Source: Desulfobacterales bacterium (GTDB taxonomy: Bacteria; Desulfobacterota; Desulfobacteria; Desulfobacterales; JAFDCJ01). Taken from it: a DNA stretch of 7,440 nt. Each line of letters opens with the position of its first letter. Position 1 is the first letter of the stretch. Under the pieces are notes generated by a model. It saw only the letters and a list, made by a program, of their open reading frames with translations, did no database searches and was not told where the DNA came from. Positions 5,583 to 7,440 of the stretch are shown here, piece by piece. The DNA is taken from the NCBI GenBank assembly GCA_029932495.1, contig JAOZPY010000116.1, forward strand, positions 1 to 7,440, read 5' to 3'. A program made the translations under genes and the position numbers.

Positions 5583-7154
5583 TCAAGGCCGGATTTCCAC
5601 CCGCTGCCTCAAATAGCGCTTCACCGCAGAGATGGGCACTTCCCGGCGGTGGAAAATTCCGGCCGCCAGAGCGGCCTCAGCCTCGGTGGCGGTGAAGACT
5701 TCGTAGAAATGCTCCACAGCACCGGCTCCGCTGGAGGCGATCACAGGAATGGAAACCGCCGCTGTCACCGCCCGGATCAATTCCAGATCAAATCCCAGAT
5801 TGGTCCCGTCGCGGTCAATGCAGTTGAGCAGGATTTCTCCAGCGCCCAGTTCCTCACACGCCCGTGCCAGGGTGACGGCATCCAGTTCCCGGCCCTCCCG
5901 GCCGCCTTTGACAGTGCACTGGTACCAGCAATAGCGCTCTGCAGCGGGTCCGGGCAGCGCCGTTTCAATGACCGTATGCGGGATTCCATCGGGCGACTTG
6001 ACATATACCCGGCGCGGATCAATGGAAATGACCACCGCTTGGTTGCCGTATACCCGTGATATTTCCTCAATAGCGCTACGGCCGGTTTTAACACCGGTTT
6101 TCAGGTAATCCTCGACTATTCGCACGGCATCACTGCCGATGGACACCTTGTCAGCGCCGGATCTAAAATATTCGGCGGCCACTTCCAGGGCGGTGTAACT
6201 GCGGCCGTCTTTGTCCACATAGTCACGAATACCCCCGCCGATGGTCAGCGGCACAAAAACATTGCGGGAGGTCTTGCGCAGGACTTCGAGCATGGGCATA
6301 TCTTCCAGGGGAAACTGCCGGAAGCCCGTGATATTAAGAAACGTTATTTCATCAGCGCCTTCCGCATAATAGCGTCTGGCCAACTCCACCGGACGACCCA
6401 GGTTGCGCACGGCTCCCTTGTGCCGCACATCATATTGGTCGCCCTTGGTAACCACCAGATCCCCCTGGTCATTGGCGCGCACGTCCAGGCAGGCGATAAT
6501 GCGCCGGGCCAGGTGGGTGCCGCCTTTTGCCTTTAAAGGCAGCGTTTCCCGGGCACCGGCATCAAGAAAATTCTGCAATACGCGCAGTCCAAACGGGCCG
6601 CTTTTTTCGGGATGAAACTGGGTGGCGATCAGATTGCCTTTCTGGATGCTGCTGACAAACTCGTAGCCGTAATCGGTTGTCGTCAGGACAACCCCATCCT
6701 CAGCGGTGACCACATGATAGGAATGGACAAAATAAAACTTCTCATCACCTTTAAGCCCGGCAAAAATCCGCGATGGTTTCCTGATGTTGAGCCCATTCCA
6801 GCCGATATGGGGTACTGAAAGCGCAACGTTAAAGCGTTTGACCGATCCCGCCAGGACACCGAGCCCTTTAATGTCCGGCGCCTCTTCGCTGTACTCGAAC
6901 AGTGCCTGCAGTCCCAGGCAGATCCCCAGAAAGGGGCGGTTGGCACCCAGGTATGCCTTCAGGGGTTCAACAAACTGCTTCACATGCAGGATACGCATCA
7001 TGTTGCCGAATGCACCCACCCCGGGAAAGACCAGTTTTTCCGCAGACAGGATATCCTCTGGGCCGACAACAACTTTGATCGTTTCCCCCAGGCTTTCAAT
7101 GGCGTTGATGACGCTGCGGACATTGCCGGCGCCGTAATCCAGCAAGGTTATCAT
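5583..7154 (-). CDS. hisHF: Bifunctional imidazole glycerol phosphate synthase HisH-HisF fusion, eukaryotic HIS7 type
   Basis: This 523-aa enzyme uses glutamine to convert PRFAR into imidazole glycerol phosphate and AICAR, joining histidine and purine synthesis in the cytoplasm. Residues 1-200 are the HisH glutaminase: it opens ITLLDYGAGNVRSV, has PGVGAFG (44-50), the nucleophile Cys79 in LGICLGLQ, and His181/Glu183 in QFHPEKSGPFG. After a linker of about 15 residues, 214-523 form the HisF barrel. There, Asp224 (IIACLDV) and Asp379 (VVISID) match the two catalytic aspartates, Lys237 matches the loop-1 lysine, and IGGGIRD and IASSGAGA bind phosphate. The HisF half is about 310 aa against roughly 250 in ordinary bacteria. 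It carries the eukaryotic-style inserts and wording (NDQGDLVVTKGDQYDVR; YCWYQCTVKGGRE; GAGEILLNCID). The start at 7154 is where the HisH domain begins. AAGGAG (7169-7174) is 14 nt upstream, which is long. An upstream in-frame ATG at 7337 lies inside the inverted repeat and is unlikely. No other his gene is nearby. Confidence 0.96.
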   Translation of the reverse strand: MITLLDYGAGNVRSVINAIESLGETIKVVVGPEDILSAEKLVFPGVGAFGNMMRILHVKQFVEPLKAYLGANRPFLGICLGLQALFEYSEEAPDIKGLGVLAGSVKRFNVALSVPHIGWNGLNIRKPSRIFAGLKGDEKFYFVHSYHVVTAEDGVVLTTTDYGYEFVSSIQKGNLIATQFHPEKSGPFGLRVLQNFLDAGARETLPLKAKGGTHLARRIIACLDVRANDQGDLVVTKGDQYDVRHKGAVRNLGRPVELARRYYAEGADEITFLNITGFRQFPLEDMPMLEVLRKTSRNVFVPLTIGGGIRDYVDKDGRSYTALEVAAEYFRSGADKVSIGSDAVRIVEDYLKTGVKTGRSAIEEISRVYGNQAVVISIDPRRVYVKSPDGIPHTVIETALPGPAAERYCWYQCTVKGGREGRELDAVTLARACEELGAGEILLNCIDRDGTNLGFDLELIRAVTAAVSIPVIASSGAGAVEHFYEVFTATEAEAALAAGIFHRREVPISAVKRYLRQRVEIRP

Positions 7155-7246
7155 TGTCGAGTGGTTGACTCCTTTCGATGAAACAACAGACTGCTTTTTA
7201 CACCATAATCGCTTTGGAAACAAGGAGCTATCGATATGCGAAAAAA

Positions 7247-7274
7247 ATTGTAAGTTCTCAAAAAGTCTGGGCAA
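7247..7274 (-). promoter_or_regulatory. Possible promoter of hisHF
   Basis: Reading leftwards, TTGCCC (7269-7274) is followed after 16 bp by TACAAT (7247-7252). Transcription would begin near 7240, giving a leader of about 85 nt before the ATG at 7154. The -10 box is good and the -35 box is only fair. I saw no leader peptide rich in histidine codons and no clear attenuator. Confidence 0.4.
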
Positions 7275-7318
7275 CCTGCGATAAACTGAGCGCAATATGC
7301 GTTTTGGTTGAGCGTCAT

Positions 7319-7438
7319 TGTCCATTTGGGGAAACAAGCCAGCGGATCGGGGAGCGTTAAAAATTTCAAGCTGTTTGAGGAGCCGGCGACGAGTTCTTGA
7401 AATTTAGCCCACCGATCCGCTGGCGCCCCAAATGGACA
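7319..7438. repeat. Long imperfect inverted repeat, MITE- or REP-like element
   Basis: About 120 nt form one palindrome with three perfectly paired blocks. TGTCCATTTGGGG (7319-7331) pairs with 7426-7438, GCCAGCGGATCGG (7338-7350) with 7412-7424, and AAATTTCAAG (7361-7370) with 7396-7405. They are separated by short unpaired bulges around a 25-nt loop (7371-7395). That gives 36 perfectly paired positions per arm. Such a structure is typical of non-autonomous mobile or repetitive intergenic elements, and no coding sequence is needed to explain it. It lies upstream of hisHF and could also act as a terminator for a gene to the right of the window. Its right end is only 2 nt from the window edge, so the full extent is not certain. 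Confidence 0.75.
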
Positions 7439-7440
7439 CA

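Noticed and set aside
5379..6059. + strand 226-codon frame past the penicillin-binding protein
   Set aside because: It overlaps the end of that gene and the antisense of hisHF, and the translation has no coherent domain.
7155..7337. 61-residue N-terminal extension of the HisHF protein
   Set aside because: The extension covers the promoter region and enters the palindromic repeat, has no family counterpart, and the HisH fold begins exactly at the Met encoded at 7154.
7178..7360. + strand 60-codon frame
   Set aside because: It has no ribosome binding site and runs into the inverted repeat; chance frame in the leader of hisHF.
1..7440. CRISPR array, tRNA, rRNA, transposase or phage genes
   Set aside because: I saw no regularly spaced repeats, tRNA-like cloverleaf ends, rRNA motifs or mobile-element proteins on either strand.

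Overview
The window looks like a chromosomal segment of a Gram-negative bacterium with medium GC content. It carries a lipoprotein with a Gram-negative style lipobox, a membrane-anchored penicillin-binding transpeptidase and ordinary sigma-70-like promoters. The gene mix, and a histidine-pathway fusion protein of the eukaryotic HIS7 type, suggest a sulfate-reducer-like member of Desulfobacterota. That placement is an impression from protein style, not a demonstrated fact. There are no rRNA, tRNA, CRISPR, transposase or phage genes.

Layout. Positions 1-1650 read leftwards. They hold a possible gene running off the left edge, a GalT-like nucleotidyltransferase of 349 aa, and one or two very short membrane-protein ORFs upstream of it. 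Positions 1651-2206 are mostly non-coding. They contain a likely frameshifted gene remnant, GC-rich hairpins and, at the right end, a promoter for a 91-aa orphan protein on the + strand (2207-2482). From 2545 to 3864 a tight leftward three-gene operon encodes an uncharacterised 116-aa protein, a lipoprotein of about 200 aa and a HIT-family hydrolase. The second gene is joined to the first by an ATGA overlap. The third probably begins at a TTG codon inside the end of the second.

The 276-bp gap at 3865-4140 is a divergent control region. One well-formed promoter faces left (3968-3996) and a near-consensus one faces right (4068-4096), with a perfect 7-bp inverted repeat between them. The rightward promoter serves a compact penicillin-binding protein (4141-5481) that has all three active-site motifs but no glycosyltransferase or dimerisation module. 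It converges on a leftward gene (5583-7154) encoding a bifunctional HisH-HisF imidazole glycerol phosphate synthase. The right edge (7319-7438) is a long imperfect palindrome of about 120 nt, probably a repetitive or MITE-like element.

The genes do not form one pathway. They are separate small transcription units: nucleotide-sugar chemistry, an envelope/HIT operon, cell-wall synthesis and histidine/purine-linked biosynthesis. The strongest novelty is the eukaryotic-type HisHF fusion in a bacterial setting. I see no convincing new defence or mobile system.
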